Of a stretch of DNA of 62,057 nucleotides, positions 1-9,733 are shown in pieces. Where the stretch lies: assembly GCA_009746045.1 (NCBI GenBank), contig RPFO01001479.1, forward strand, positions 1-62,057, given 5' to 3'. The stretch comes from Mesostigma viride. Lineage: Eukaryota > Streptophyta > Mesostigmatophyceae > Mesostigmatales > Mesostigmataceae. The notes under the pieces were generated by a model. The model made no database searches. It was not told the origin of the DNA and worked only from the letters and a program-made list of their open reading frames with translations. Within the stretch, counting starts at the first letter, position 1; every line of letters starts with the position of its first letter. Made by a program: the position numbers and the translations under genes.

Positions 1-260
1 ATGGGCATGGGCCCATGGCAGGGCATGGGCATGGGCATGGGCTTTGGGCATGGGCATGGCATGGGGGCCAATTGGGCTGGCTATGGGCATGGGCTTGGCT
101 GATGGGCTATGGGCAATGGGCCATGGGGCATGGGCGATGGGCATGGGCATGGGCATGCCAGCATGCCAGGCATGGGGGAATGGGGGGCATGGGGTGGCAT
201 GGGGCATGGGGGCATGGGGGTATTGGGGGAATGGCAGGCATTGGGCCCGGGCATGGGCGG
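1..260. repeat. ATGGGC-type simple repeat
   Basis: Degenerate tandem hexamer of the form ATGGGC / CATGGG with many GGGG runs, decaying into unique sequence after about 260. Open frames run across it in several frames only because the unit lacks stops; they encode Gly/His/Trp/Met-rich low-complexity peptides and are not taken as genes. Confidence 0.85.
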
Positions 261-582
261 GAATATTACAATTGGCATGGCAAACTGCAAATTAAAGGAA
301 CATTTAAGAATGGCACTACAAAAGTGCTTACAATATGTATCATGACTCAGCTGCAAATGGTGTGAGCTTGCATGAATTATTACTTGTTTCACTGAAATTA
401 TTCCAAGGAGTTGTTACAACTGGCATGGCATTTGTTTAGAATCAACGGCTGCCTCCCAAGCTCAGGCAGCCAGGAATTCAGGCTTTTGTACTAGACCAGC
501 GGGAATAAGGGGGGGGGGGGGGGGGGGGGGGGGGTTGACGGAATAATTGAATGGGCTAGGCCAAAAGGCTAATTGTATGCAG
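261..582. other. Non-coding stretch with G26 tract
   Basis: No credible gene is seen. The stretch holds an uninterrupted run of 26 G at 509-534, between the simple repeat and the end of the neighbouring minus-strand Copia-like ORF. A run of this length is likely to be length-variable and hard to sequence. Confidence 0.7.
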
Positions 583-2076
583 TTATTTCGTTGATTTTAC
601 GTTACTTTGTGAGTTTGGCACCCAAGTGAGCAAACTCTTGGCCAACTGAGCAAACTTGCGGCCACCAGCTCTGACAGCTACATTGCTACTCACAGCTTTC
701 CTCTTGTGCAATCTACTGAACCAGGAGACTAGTGACTTCTTCCCACCTTGGTTATGCAGGAAAAACAATCCAGCCTCTCTGGCTTGAACCTTGGTAACTA
801 CCCTGGACTCCATTGAACTATCCATCATGCACGTGATGTGAATGGGAGTAAACAGGTCCAGTGAGTGAAGCATCAAAGGTGGACCATCATGCAACAACTG
901 CTTGATTGCCCGTGCTCCTACCTCCTGTAGTACCTCATCATCTACCCTGCTCACAAAAGCCAGGTGGGGTGCACATGTAGCACATAGCCAACCAAGCTTG
1001 CCTCTAATGGTAGGGCACATGTCAGGGGTGATGTGAACAGGCAGGACATCCAGACAAGACTTAATGTATTCAGCAGAGGCCTGCATGGAACAAACCCAGC
1101 TGCCCTGCTGCTGCAGCAACTCAAGCATCATGCCACAGAACTTGACTGGCTCCTTGCCCAGCTCTAGCTGCTTGCCAATCTCAAAACTGGCAGACACCTG
1201 AGCTATGAAAGCATCCACTGCAGCTCTAGGACCTGAGATTAACTGATCATCCCCATGCCAGACAAACATCATCATTCCATCAGGGTGTGGGATGACAAAC
1301 AGGCAAGGGTCAATGTCATCATAGGTGGCCCCTAGCTTCATGAATACCTCCTGTGCAGACAGCCTAAAAATTTTTGGAGCTGACTGCAACCCTTCAACCC
1401 CCAGGTTTGGCCTCAACAAGGGTTGAACAATATCCCTGTGCCACACCTTAGGAGTATTCACCACGTATACCTGGCCTCTCCAGACCTGCTGTGCTATGGC
1501 AGGGTCCCCCTTTAGAAAGGCTCTTTTGATATCTGTGGCTTTACACACATAATCCTTCCCTGTATTAAGCTGATGCAAAAACAAGGAAAGCAACACCTTG
1601 AGAGACGTTTGCTGAATACCAGGAGTATAAAGCTCAGCCTCTGTCAGCTCTGTAGAGCCCCTGAACTCAGTAACACATGGCCTAGCATGGAAAATGGGTG
1701 GTCCCCCATCAGCCTGAGGTTTATGCTTGCACACAAACTTTAACCTTAGCTTCTTGGCTCCAGCTGGCATGGCATCAAGAGGAGTCACAGGTGGTGTGTG
1801 TGTGGGACTACGTGCATCTGGAACAACCCACTCCTCCCTGGCTTTGGTAAAAGCCTCAAGCCACTTAAGAAACCCAATCTGCGTCTGGCAGTCCCGTACA
1901 ATATCATCATAGGACAGGGGAGACATGGATGCAACATCCCATCTACCAAGCCCAAACGCTGAAGGGTGTAGCTTTTGAGAGTGTATGAGGTCCTCCACAC
2001 ATGGTTCCTGACCTGGGAGGTACTTGGGCTTAACTGCATTGATGGCAGCATCCAACCCAGTGCTAATCTGGCTCAA
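583..2076 (-). CDS. pol: Copia-like reverse transcriptase / RNase H, 3'-truncated
   Basis: The product is RNA-dependent DNA polymerase plus RNase H of element C1, which would copy element RNA into cDNA. The RVT_2-type palm is seen: the KATDIKRAFLKGD block near residue 180, then FVWHGDDQLISG near residue 270, where the usual Copia YVDD is replaced by HGDD. The RNase H starts at MMDSSMESR near residue 415. The last roughly 35 residues, after SSNVA, no longer match C3, so RNase H is truncated at about nt 677 and the reading frame runs into unrelated DNA. The start codon overlaps the preceding protease frame; comparison with C3 shows that the two were one ORF separated by a frameshift near 2085. 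It is likely inactive. Confidence 0.85.
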   Translation of the reverse strand: MSQISTGLDAAINAVKPKYLPGQEPCVEDLIHSQKLHPSAFGLGRWDVASMSPLSYDDIVRDCQTQIGFLKWLEAFTKAREEWVVPDARSPTHTPPVTPLDAMPAGAKKLRLKFVCKHKPQADGGPPIFHARPCVTEFRGSTELTEAELYTPGIQQTSLKVLLSLFLHQLNTGKDYVCKATDIKRAFLKGDPAIAQQVWRGQVYVVNTPKVWHRDIVQPLLRPNLGVEGLQSAPKIFRLSAQEVFMKLGATYDDIDPCLFVIPHPDGMMMFVWHGDDQLISGPRAAVDAFIAQVSASFEIGKQLELGKEPVKFCGMMLELLQQQGSWVCSMQASAEYIKSCLDVLPVHITPDMCPTIRGKLGWLCATCAPHLAFVSRVDDEVLQEVGARAIKQLLHDGPPLMLHSLDLFTPIHITCMMDSSMESRVVTKVQAREAGLFFLHNQGGKKSLVSWFSRLHKRKAVSSNVAVRAGGRKFAQLAKSLLTWVPNSQSNVKSTK

Positions 2077-2378
2077 AGGGATTTAAAATGATCTAGAGGC
2101 ACCTGTCCTACCCCTGCCACACTCAACCTCCCAGCTGAGATGACAACACCAGGGTAAGATACAAAAGGTTCCCCTAACAGGGCATTCCCTGAGTAACCCT
2201 CAACCACCTGAAATGGAGTGGGCATACCCAAGATTTGAATGCTCACCTGACCTTTGACCTGCATTTTGGTTTTGCCTGAAAAATCTGACACTCTAGCCCA
2301 TGGTGAGGCCTTCATTTTCAGACCAGATACAGCTGCTGCACTGATGATACTCACCTGTGCTTGGGTGTCTACAGCCAA
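2073..2378 (-). CDS. Retropepsin-like domain located after integrase
   Basis: About 100 residues with the layout of a retroviral-type aspartic protease: VDTQAQVSII near the start, a beta-rich middle with GQVSIQILG, and a late ALLGEPF that fits the hydrophobic-hydrophobic-Gly element. The catalytic triplet is DTQ rather than DTG or DSG. The same domain is found in C3 (DTQ) and C2 (DTN), always between integrase and RT. In C1 it is out of frame with the integrase ORF on one side and RT on the other because of small indels near 2400 and 2085. The retropepsin assignment rests on motif pattern alone; a non-catalytic retropepsin-like fold is the main alternative. Confidence 0.65.
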   Translation of the reverse strand: MAVDTQAQVSIISAAAVSGLKMKASPWARVSDFSGKTKMQVKGQVSIQILGMPTPFQVVEGYSGNALLGEPFVSYPGVVISAGRLSVAGVGQVPLDHFKSL

Positions 2379-2382
2379 AATA

Positions 2383-3539
2383 CTAGGATCTTGACCTGCA
2401 GTCCCCTACAGCATTGACTTGTGCTGCACCTGTTGACACAACTGCTTTAGTGTTGTGTGCCTTGTGCAAGGCCTTAAGAATCTCAGCAAATGACTTCCTG
2501 GGAACGACAGGATCTGCTCTATTTTGTGACTCCTCCAGGTGTGAGGGAGGTGCTACCTGCTGCTCACCCTGTGCACCGTCCTCCTGCCCAGGTGGACTAT
2601 TGGGTTGTAGTGGGGCTGCACTACTGAGGAACACAGGAGCTTCAACTGTGGTACTAGTGCTTGCATCAATGACGTCCTTAGCCAATTCATTGGGTGAGAT
2701 CAATCCACCAGACTCCTGCTCTGAATCCATGTCCAAGAATTCTACCCCTGACACGTCTGCCAGTGGTGGGTAATAAAGCTTAAGTCTATGCTTGCTGACC
2801 ACACGCTCTCTGTCATGTTGTATAGTGACTGCAGTCCCTTCTTCATGAATTTTGGTGACTACAGCTGGACCGTGCCATCTGGCAGAGTGTGCTCTTCCTC
2901 TGTCACCCTCTCTGAAAAACAACACATGGTCCCCCACTTCAAACACAGGCCTGGCATTATTTTTGTCTTTCTTTGCCAGCAACTTGGCTAAGTGCTGCCT
3001 TTGTGTGTTGTAGTGAGTGTGTACCTCTGAAGCATAGCTGCCTGACTGAAGGCCAGTTGGGGTGATTTCCCCAAAAGGTGAGGACATTATTGGTTTGGCG
3101 TTTAGCTGGGTAGTCACCCCTGCTGCCCAAGATGCCCTGTCAGCATAGCTACCAGAGTCAGCCAACCTGGATGGCATTTTTCTTATCACATCCCTGATGG
3201 CTCTCATGGTGCGTTCTACCAACCCCTGACGTTCATGATCTTGAGCCCCAGACACTTCTATCTTGGGCAGGTCATTCCTGTCCTGGATGCAGAGAAACTG
3301 CTGGTCCAGCATTACTTTTTCAATGGGGTGAAAACGTGCCAAGGCTATCTGTAAAGCTCTGTGCAGCTGCTCTTTATCCATCCCAGGCAGGGGCTCCACT
3401 ACCACAAACCTTGACCAGGCATCCTTTATGACTAGGTAGTATACCGTGTCCTTCACCACGTGTATAACATCCCCAACCAGTTTGCCTCTAGCCAGTGGTG
3501 GTGTGGCCACATGCCATTTTTTGGGCTTAGGAGCATATA
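2383..3539 (-). CDS. Copia-like integrase core and C-terminal domain
   Basis: This is the DDE-type integrase of C1, expected to insert cDNA into the host genome. After the HHCC finger (encoded across the insertion, near 4200) it shows GDVIHVVKDTVYYLVIKDAW with the first catalytic Asp, a middle Asp in VMLDQQF, and the Glu region QGLVERTMRAIRDV. The C-terminal part has GDHVLFFREGD, ARWHGPAVVTKI and SKHRLKLYYPP, which resembles the GPY/F-type module of Ty3/Gypsy integrases. An acidic linker rich in Ser, Pro and Gln follows and leads to the protease-like domain. The frame remains open to an ATG at 3573 inside the insertion, but that N-terminus is not element sequence. Confidence 0.82.
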
Positions 3540-4160
3540 GTTGTATGAGAGTGAATGCCACGAATTCCGCCATGGTTCTTGCAGGAAGTTGCCTTTATTA
3601 ATAACAAGGAACACAGACGTAAGTCACGTCACTTCCAAGACTGCACGCAGCACAGACGACAGGGTCGCAGTGCCAAGAGAACGTGCACGCAAGAACTAGC
3701 GTCCTAGAGCTACCAAGTCACACATATAGGTTGCTAGGGACGCGTCCAAGTATTCAGCTGCACTGTCACAGCTGAACTGTCAATCAATTGATTACACAGA
3801 CTCTGGCACGCCTTTGGCGCGCAGATCTATCAATTGTCCATACGGCTAGTCCTGTGGACCTATCCGTACACTACTCAGCATCAATTGTCTCATAGGTCCT
3901 GGCGCGCTACAGCACGCCTACCTATCAATTGACCATCAAGTCCTGTACAAGTCCTGTCAACGTCCTGCGGACTATCAAAGTGACACTTGTACATCCTGTG
4001 TCCGTACGCGCCCACAGTGCCGTGGCGCGCCGGGTACTGTCGGCACAGCCTAGGAAACGTCATAACTTTTACGTTCCTGAACCAAATGAGGTGTTCAAGG
4101 TGCCGTTGGAAAGAGCGTAACAATCTCTATCCATCTAACGTAAATTCTTTACGTTAACTC
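3540..4160. mobile_element. 621-bp insertion with 5-bp TSD (solo LTR candidate)
   Basis: This segment interrupts the integrase of C1 between the HHCC finger and the core. ATATA occurs directly on both sides (3535-3539 and 4161-4165). Removing the insertion and one copy restores an in-frame CQIYAPKP junction that matches C3 (CQLHAPKP). It holds no ORF, a minus-strand AATAAA near 3595, and a perfect 9-bp inverted repeat TAACGTAAA/TTTACGTTA at 4136-4156. Size and TSD suit a solo LTR, but the ends are not TG..CA when the TSD is read this way. Confidence 0.7.
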
Positions 4161-4578
4161 ATATATCTGACATTGCTCACAGTGCTTACGTACGTGCCTG
4201 CACATCTGTTCCAGATCATGGCCTTGTATTTTATTGGCTAGCCTTTCAGCCACAGCCTCATGGCCCATAACCTTGTGCAGTTGCTCTGCTAGAGCACCAT
4301 ACGTGATTACCTTTTCTGCTGCTGCACTAAGGGAAGCTATGGTGGGGTCACGCATCATGTGTGACAGTGTCATGTCATATGCCACTTCCCAATCCACATC
4401 ATCACACTCAGGCAACACTTGGCAGACAGAAGGTAACAGGAAACCATTTGTGAAAAATGGTGAGGGTAGCTTACAGGAGTCTCCCTGGTCTGCCGCCCCC
4501 GCGCGGTTGTAGCGCCCTGGCGTGGTCTTGTTGTGCCTGGGTGCCGTGCAGCGCGCTCCTGCTGCTGTTGGTGGCTGC

Positions 4579-4614
<36 letters not shown>

Positions 4615-6224
4615 CGCCGCTCCCCGCCCTCGTGCCGTGTTGGTGCAGACTCCTGGGTGCCGTGTCCACCCCCGCCCTGGTTTCCCCCCCTCTCCCCGTC
4701 ATCCTCCCCCTCGTCCCTCTCGTCCCTCCTGCGTTTTTGCTGTGGCTGGCACGCCTCCTCCGGTGCCCTTCGTTTTGCTGGCTTCAGCGAGGCCACCAGC
4801 CTCGCCACCGTGTCTGCTAGGCGTCCATGCTCGCCCGGGGTGAGCTCCCGCCCCTCGTCCAGCATCTGCTGGGCCAGTTGGAGTTGCCTCCGGATGTCCT
4901 CCCGGTGCGACAAGGTCGCTGGACCGGGTTCGCCCCGGTGCGTCACCCTGGTCCTTACCGCTGTGCCGTCTCGGTTTGAAATGGTATGCGTTGGCTGCGA
5001 CAAGAAATGGTACAGTTGCTCGGTGGAAATGCGTTCATCCGGCATCAAACCAAATTCAGCTCTTACCGCCTCCCCCATGCATCCCCTCACAGCAGCCTTC
5101 TTGATGTTCTTCGACATACGGCGTCGCTGCTTCAGCATACGCCTCTCCAGGCGACCTACGCTGGCCTCCCAGATGGCCAGCTTCCTGCGGTAGCGCTCCT
5201 CGGCTTCCCGACGAGCCGGCCCCTGCAGTGGTGCCAACTCGGCGACCTTCCGGTATTTCCAGGACTTCATGTCGCGGGTGAGACGCTCACACCGCACCTT
5301 GGTGTGAGACATCTTCACCCGAATCCTGGCCGCGAGCGCCTCCGCCCTGTCGCGCTCTTGCTGCTCGCGCAGCTTCCTCTGCGCAATCGCCTCGCGCCTG
5401 CGCTGCTTCTTCGCCCTCTCCGCCTGGAAGACCTCCAGCCTCCTCTTGGCCTCCTTCTCGCGCGCCTGCATCGCTGGAGTCATCTCCACCATGTCGTCAG
5501 CGTCCGAAGCCGACGGGCCCGTCAGAGAGAACTCCGACTCTTGTAGCACCCCGTCGATCTCCCGCGGGATGGTCTCGGACCTGCGAAGACGTTGAAAACA
5601 GGCCAGGTCGCCCCGCCTGACCACCTCGTAGGTCGGCGAGGCCGGCCTCCTCAGAGCCGCCCGGACCCTTGCAGCATCCTCCATCTGAGCCGCCCGCTCA
5701 CGTGACCTCACGTCCAGCCTCCTCTCCTCAGGTGACTCCTGCTCAGCCATGCGACGTGCCAGTGCCGCATCGGCTTCCACCTGAGCCGAGCGTGCCTCAT
5801 CCGCCGATGAGGGCTGCATCCCGAACAACCCGAGAGAGCTCGAGTCGGACTCCCCGCCCGACTGCTCCCCCGAGGAGGTGACACCCGGACCCGCACCACA
5901 TGGTGCATATGGCGGGCCCCGGGGTGCACGCGCCACTACTGGCGTCGAACCCCTCACCCTACGCATTAATGGAATGCGTACCACCTCCTGTACGACATCC
6001 CTGTACGTCGGGTCGTCCTCCTCAATGTCATCCGGGTGCGTCTCGTCCCGGGTCTGCCGCTCCAGAATTTCCTGGCGCAGGCTGGCCAGGTCCGAATCGG
6101 ACGTCCCCGAGTCATCAGACAACGGGGACGACGAAGACGACTGGTACTTCGTCACCGACGGCGACTCCTCCTCCGAGGAAGTCGCGCCCATCAAAGCCTT
6201 TCCCTTGTTGTTCTTGGGAGCCAT
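4149..6224 (-). CDS. Chimeric gag-like ORF fused to Copia pre-integrase
   Basis: A 691-residue ORF with two unlike parts. The C-terminal ~115 residues (nt below about 4515) match C3: a VDWEVAYDMTLS block followed by LHKVMGHE...CRHVRKHCEQC, the HHCC zinc finger of integrase. The N-terminal ~570 residues have no match elsewhere in the window. They are Ser/Asp/Glu-rich at the start, highly charged with a predicted coiled coil around residues 260-390 (many Arg, Lys, Glu, Ala), then Gly-rich and poly-Gln around residue 540. GC content rises clearly upstream of about 4515, which supports an in-frame fusion. The N-terminal part may be an unusual Gag or a captured sequence. Starts at an ATG after an untranslated stretch. 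Confidence 0.7.
4570..4613. repeat. CTG/CAG triplet repeat (poly-Gln)
   Basis: Interrupted run of CTG triplets on the plus strand, read as a Gln run of about 13 on the minus strand inside the chimeric ORF. Confidence 0.85.
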
Positions 6225-6700
6225 TGGTACAAAAAGATGGGTAAAAAAATGGAATGGGTGTTTGCGAACTGAACGTTTCGCACGCTCGTCGTTCTGTCGT
6301 GTGTATGTTTTTGGAGTTTTTAATGCAAGTTATGCAACACAAAGCTTGGAATGCTTGGGCACTGCCAAATGGCGTGTGTGTGCGTGAACGACGAGACACC
6401 TTGGCATTAGGATAATGTGGCACATATACCGCTGGCCAGCCGTCAACGATGGCTGGCCAGACTTTGCGTAAGTTAAACTAACTTACTGATCCTGGACGGA
6501 CTAGCCTATCAGTTACAACCTGATCTAGTCAGTCCTAACATGACAACTACAGTCCCGGTACTGAGGTACCGGCTCATCACATACTGAGTACAGCCACGTG
6601 TCCATGCCACGACTGCTCTAGTCCAGCACCGTCCCAGTACCCAATTGGGCGCCGGCGGTGCTGGCACGTGTCCACTTAGGCTACAGGCGGGAGACTTAGA
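6225..6700 (-). other. Leader/possible LTR region upstream of C1 ORF
   Basis: There is no gene. It holds two clear inverted repeats: CTGGCCAGCC / GGCTGGCCAG at 6432-6460, and CCGGTAC / GTACCGG at 6555-6572. A TATATG-like site on the minus strand near 6422-6430 lies about 200 bp upstream of the ATG and could be a core promoter. No second LTR copy was found to prove an LTR. Confidence 0.35.
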
Positions 6701-7270
6701 CTAACTAGTAGCGCCCCAGCGTGTCCGTCCGGGGTGGAATTGATGGTTTTTATGCAAGAGCATCGTGTAGCCCCACTCTGCAGTGTACTCGTAAAGGCCT
6801 TTTACAATTCTGCTGTCACCCTGATTTAGCACCCAGCCAAATTCCACTGGATCCAATGACAACATGTCAAGGCGGGTTGATCCCACATGTAGCCAAATAA
6901 TAGCAGCGTCGGGAAGGTTGGGGTTGGGTTGGTATATACATGATTGTTCAAGGGACCAAGGTACAACCCGAATCCGGTGGCATAGCTGAGTGGGGAGGAG
7001 CACAACTGCAGTTGTAAGTTGAGCCAGACAGCCGTTATGGCCGCTCAGCGGCGCCAGTAATTGAACGTGCAGGGTTCCAGGGGGAAGTTCTGCGATCACC
7101 TTCCCCGAGCATGTTGCGGTCATGCTGTATGGACAAAAGCAGCACCATTCACCAGCTTTATAGGGGGCACGGGGAGAAGTCATATGTTGCATCCCAAGGC
7201 AACAATACTGTAGCATGATAAAGTGATCAACGTGTGACAGTCCGCCGCTGGAAGCGGACAAAACGGACAA
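6701..7270 (-). CDS. Hypothetical ORF, unsupported
   Basis: A 189-residue open frame with mixed composition (several Cys, His, Trp) and no recognisable motif, paralogue in the window or domain pattern. It sits between the leader of C1 and the presumed LTR of Gy1. It may be a chance ORF or a relic. No function is proposed. Confidence 0.2.
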   Translation of the reverse strand: MSVLSASSGGLSHVDHFIMLQYCCLGMQHMTSPRAPYKAGEWCCFCPYSMTATCSGKVIAELPPGTLHVQLLAPLSGHNGCLAQLTTAVVLLPTQLCHRIRVVPWSLEQSCIYQPNPNLPDAAIIWLHVGSTRLDMLSLDPVEFGWVLNQGDSRIVKGLYEYTAEWGYTMLLHKNHQFHPGRTRWGATS

Positions 7271-7787
7271 GTATTTTTAGAGTTAGCTTGTGCCGATCGG
7301 AGGGGACCGGCCCGGTCACTGTCCGTTTGGTGTGGTAGAAGTATAGTCGTGGCACACTATTTTGTACACTTCTGAGCCGACCAAGAGTCGTCAGATAGTT
7401 TGTGTGTGTGCCAAACGACCCTAAGTGTGTGATCTATGTTTGTTCAGGGCCGGTTGGCCCGGTGTCTGTTCGTGTGGTCAAGAGACATTGAAGTTGTAGC
7501 GCGTGGCGGCGACGCACGCCACGCGGTTGTCAAAGTATATGGATGGGGAAGGTGGCCCAACCTTCCCACGCGTTCATGCTTCCTGAGCCTGCGTCATCCA
7601 TTTAGTTCTTCCCCCTCTTGTCCCGATTATAGTTGGCCCCGGATCCGTTTATTATTAATGAAATAAAGACGTTGGCACGCGCAATTGCCAAGTTGCAACC
7701 CATTGTCCAACGGGTTAAAGATTCTTTCCTGATACCTTGATCAGAACCCGGCCCGGGTCTGATCACACTGAGGTCCGGACGTAGCAT

Positions 7788-7800
7788 TGGACTCGGAGGA
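7788..7800 (+). promoter_or_regulatory. Primer binding site of Gy1
   Basis: TGGACTCGGAGGA lies one base after the LTR-like terminus GTAGCA. The identical 13 bases sit one base after the LTR of Gy3 (51672-51684), and a near-identical TGGATCGGAGG follows the LTR of Gy2 (18378). TGG at the start fits pairing to a tRNA 3' CCA end. The donor tRNA was not identified. Confidence 0.65.
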
Positions 7801-8096
7801 GCGCCCGTGCTGGACTGCACAGGGCTGCAACGGCCAAACGCGCCGCATTGAAGTCATTAATTTCATTATTCAATATTCGGTCGTCAGCCGAACTGCCGAA
7901 GTCAACGAATCGGGCAAGCTACAAGGTACGCCTAGCCCACTGAGTTAGATCCCAAGTGCTGCTTCCTAGAGAGGATTCCTAGAGAGGACACCGGATACTC
8001 AGTAAAATTTGGCAGATCGAAGCCTTGCAAGCTTTTGATTTTACTTAGTGCTAACGTAGTAAATCGAAATCAGATCGCCCCGTTTTTGGAATCTTG

Positions 8097-8242
8097 TTAC
8101 GAACCTTTTTGCAGTTTTTCCCTTCACGAACCTTTTTGCAGTCTTTTAACGAACCTTTTTTGCAGTCTTTTGACGAACCTTTTTGCAGTCTTTTGACGAA
8201 CCTTTTTGCAAGTCTTTTAACGAATCTTTTTAGACTCTTTTG
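8097..8242 (+). repeat. Short tandem repeat of about 23 bp
   Basis: About six copies of a unit close to ACGAACCTTTTTGCAGTCTT, with small length changes, in the leader of Gy1. No coding role is seen. Confidence 0.8.
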
Positions 8243-9059
8243 CCCGGTAAAGGCGCAGCATCTGGACCGGACTTGGCAAATTCTAGTGGAAAATTGGTCG
8301 TATCACCTCGGTAGCATTACGGTTAATGGAAGGGCAGGCCCTGCCCGAAATTAGACGATTTCTTTAGGTTTTAATCGCCCTTTCCTTTCGAAAACGAATT
8401 AGCAAGTAGGGGAGACCCTTCCCTTGCTTGGCCGTAGTTGGAATCGCTCAAATTGGTGGAATATTGCTTGTTTTTGACCCAGTAAAGCGGAGAGACTTGA
8501 GTCGTCAAATTAGAACCACATTGTGTGAACTGGATTGAATTCACGCATTGCTAGTGTCCCTACTGCGAGTCTAGTGCTTAGGAATATTGTAGGAATGATG
8601 TCTTGCCCTGGCATGCGCAGTTAGGACCTGTTTGTGTGATTTTGTCTCCATTTTCACACGAGACGGCTACAAGCCAGGACGCCAAGGGTCGCCAGCATTT
8701 TTTTCTGTTTTTCGTCCATTGGTGAAGGGCGCAAGTGGTGAAGGGCCCAAGACGGCGACGACCCAGCCACGGCCTCAAGGAGGCCAGCATTCCCCCACTG
8801 TACAGGGGAAATGCTGCCGAAATTTCACTAAAAACAGGTGGTAATTGTGCTGTGGGTTACGGGTTAGTATCACCCCGTTAACCGAGTGGTGTGCATGCTT
8901 GCGCTGCTTGTTTGAAACAGGCCTTTGCTACTACCCCCTGAGAAAAACCTACCCACCCTGCACACGGTCCCCCTCTGGCCCTTCAGTTACCAAGGTATGT
9001 GCTTATGAGTAGGCTGTCATTAGTAATATGGTATCATAATGCGTGTGCCCCAATCTGCT

Positions 9060-9469
9060 AGCTCTTCCCAATCGGCTCTGCATCCCATAGTAAGAAACGA
9101 GTACCCCGTGATCTTAGTTCCATTTGGCGTCCCAGTGGTACAGGTAGTAACTACCCCTTCTATGCTGTAATCACCCCTACGTTTGCAGGCATAGTACTTA
9201 GTTGGGTTACAGCCAGTAACATAACCTCAGGGATCCCACAGTGTGAATACCCAGGGTTCCACTCATTGGATGCAGCATATGAATACCTTATAGATAACTT
9301 GCGTGCCCCAGAAGGACTCCATAGACGTGGGCACCCGGTCACCAACCCTACTCGCCGTGCTCGATGTACCCCTGTCATTCCGTCTCCTGAACCGTGTCCC
9401 TCTCCTGCCTTGTCACAAGTCACTAGACAAGTAGGACAATCGTCCCAGCCGTTTACGACATCTAGTTAG
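9060..9469 (+). CDS. Hybrid-binding-domain (viroplasmin-like) ORF of Gy1
   Basis: An open frame without an early ATG that carries YPFYAVITPTFAGIVLSW near residue 23, followed by GFHSLDAAYEYLIDNL. This is the pattern of the small domain shared by the RNase H1 N-terminus (RNA/DNA hybrid binding) and caulimovirus viroplasmin: Y-A-V ... G-I ... S-W ... F ... A ... F/L. Homologous ORFs stand in the same place in Gy2 (19098-19520) and Gy3 (52187-52582). A Ser/Pro-rich tail follows. The frame is closed upstream by a TAG at about 9059; a possible acceptor CCCATAG at 9084-9090 suggests the true N-terminus may come from splicing, or that the copy has lost it. Confidence 0.6.
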
Positions 9470-9733
9470 GGAGTACAAGGGTGACGCGTGCCAGTAGTCA
9501 CCCCCGCCTCTTATTGGGTGGTTAGCAGTACTGATAGAGGGAAAATAAACAGGCGATGATAAGGATGCAGGCGGTAGACCCGAGTAGTGTTGCTTAATTA
9601 AATCATGTTTTATTGTTTCTAATTTGTTTTGGCCTACTTCTTTCTTAGAGGCCTAAAATCATCAAGTCACTGACCCCAGTGGGCTTGATTTTTATTTCGT
9701 GTCGCTATTGTACCCCCAAAATGGTACCCCAGC

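Larger units (their letters stand above)
677..6224 (-). mobile_element. Copia-like LTR retrotransposon C1 (family A), partial
   Basis: Minus-strand element read from right to left: a long gag-like ORF ending in an integrase HHCC finger (6224-4149), integrase core and C-terminus (3539-2383), a retropepsin-like domain (2378-2073), then RT and RNase H (2076-677). The RNase H is cut off at about 677, where the copy stops matching its relative C3. No flanking LTR pair could be identified. The domain order is gag-IN-PR-RT-RH, not the usual Copia gag-PR-IN-RT-RH. A 621-bp insertion splits it at 3540-4160. Confidence 0.85.

Noticed and set aside
1-392. Several overlapping ORFs of 78-116 codons on both strands
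   Set aside because: They are produced by the stop-poor ATGGGC repeat; composition is pure low complexity.
4457-5546. Plus-strand ORFs up to 223 codons opposite the chimeric gag-like ORF
   Set aside because: They lie antisense to a much longer frame in GC-rich DNA and encode Ser/Arg/Pro/Leu-rich shadow peptides with no motif.
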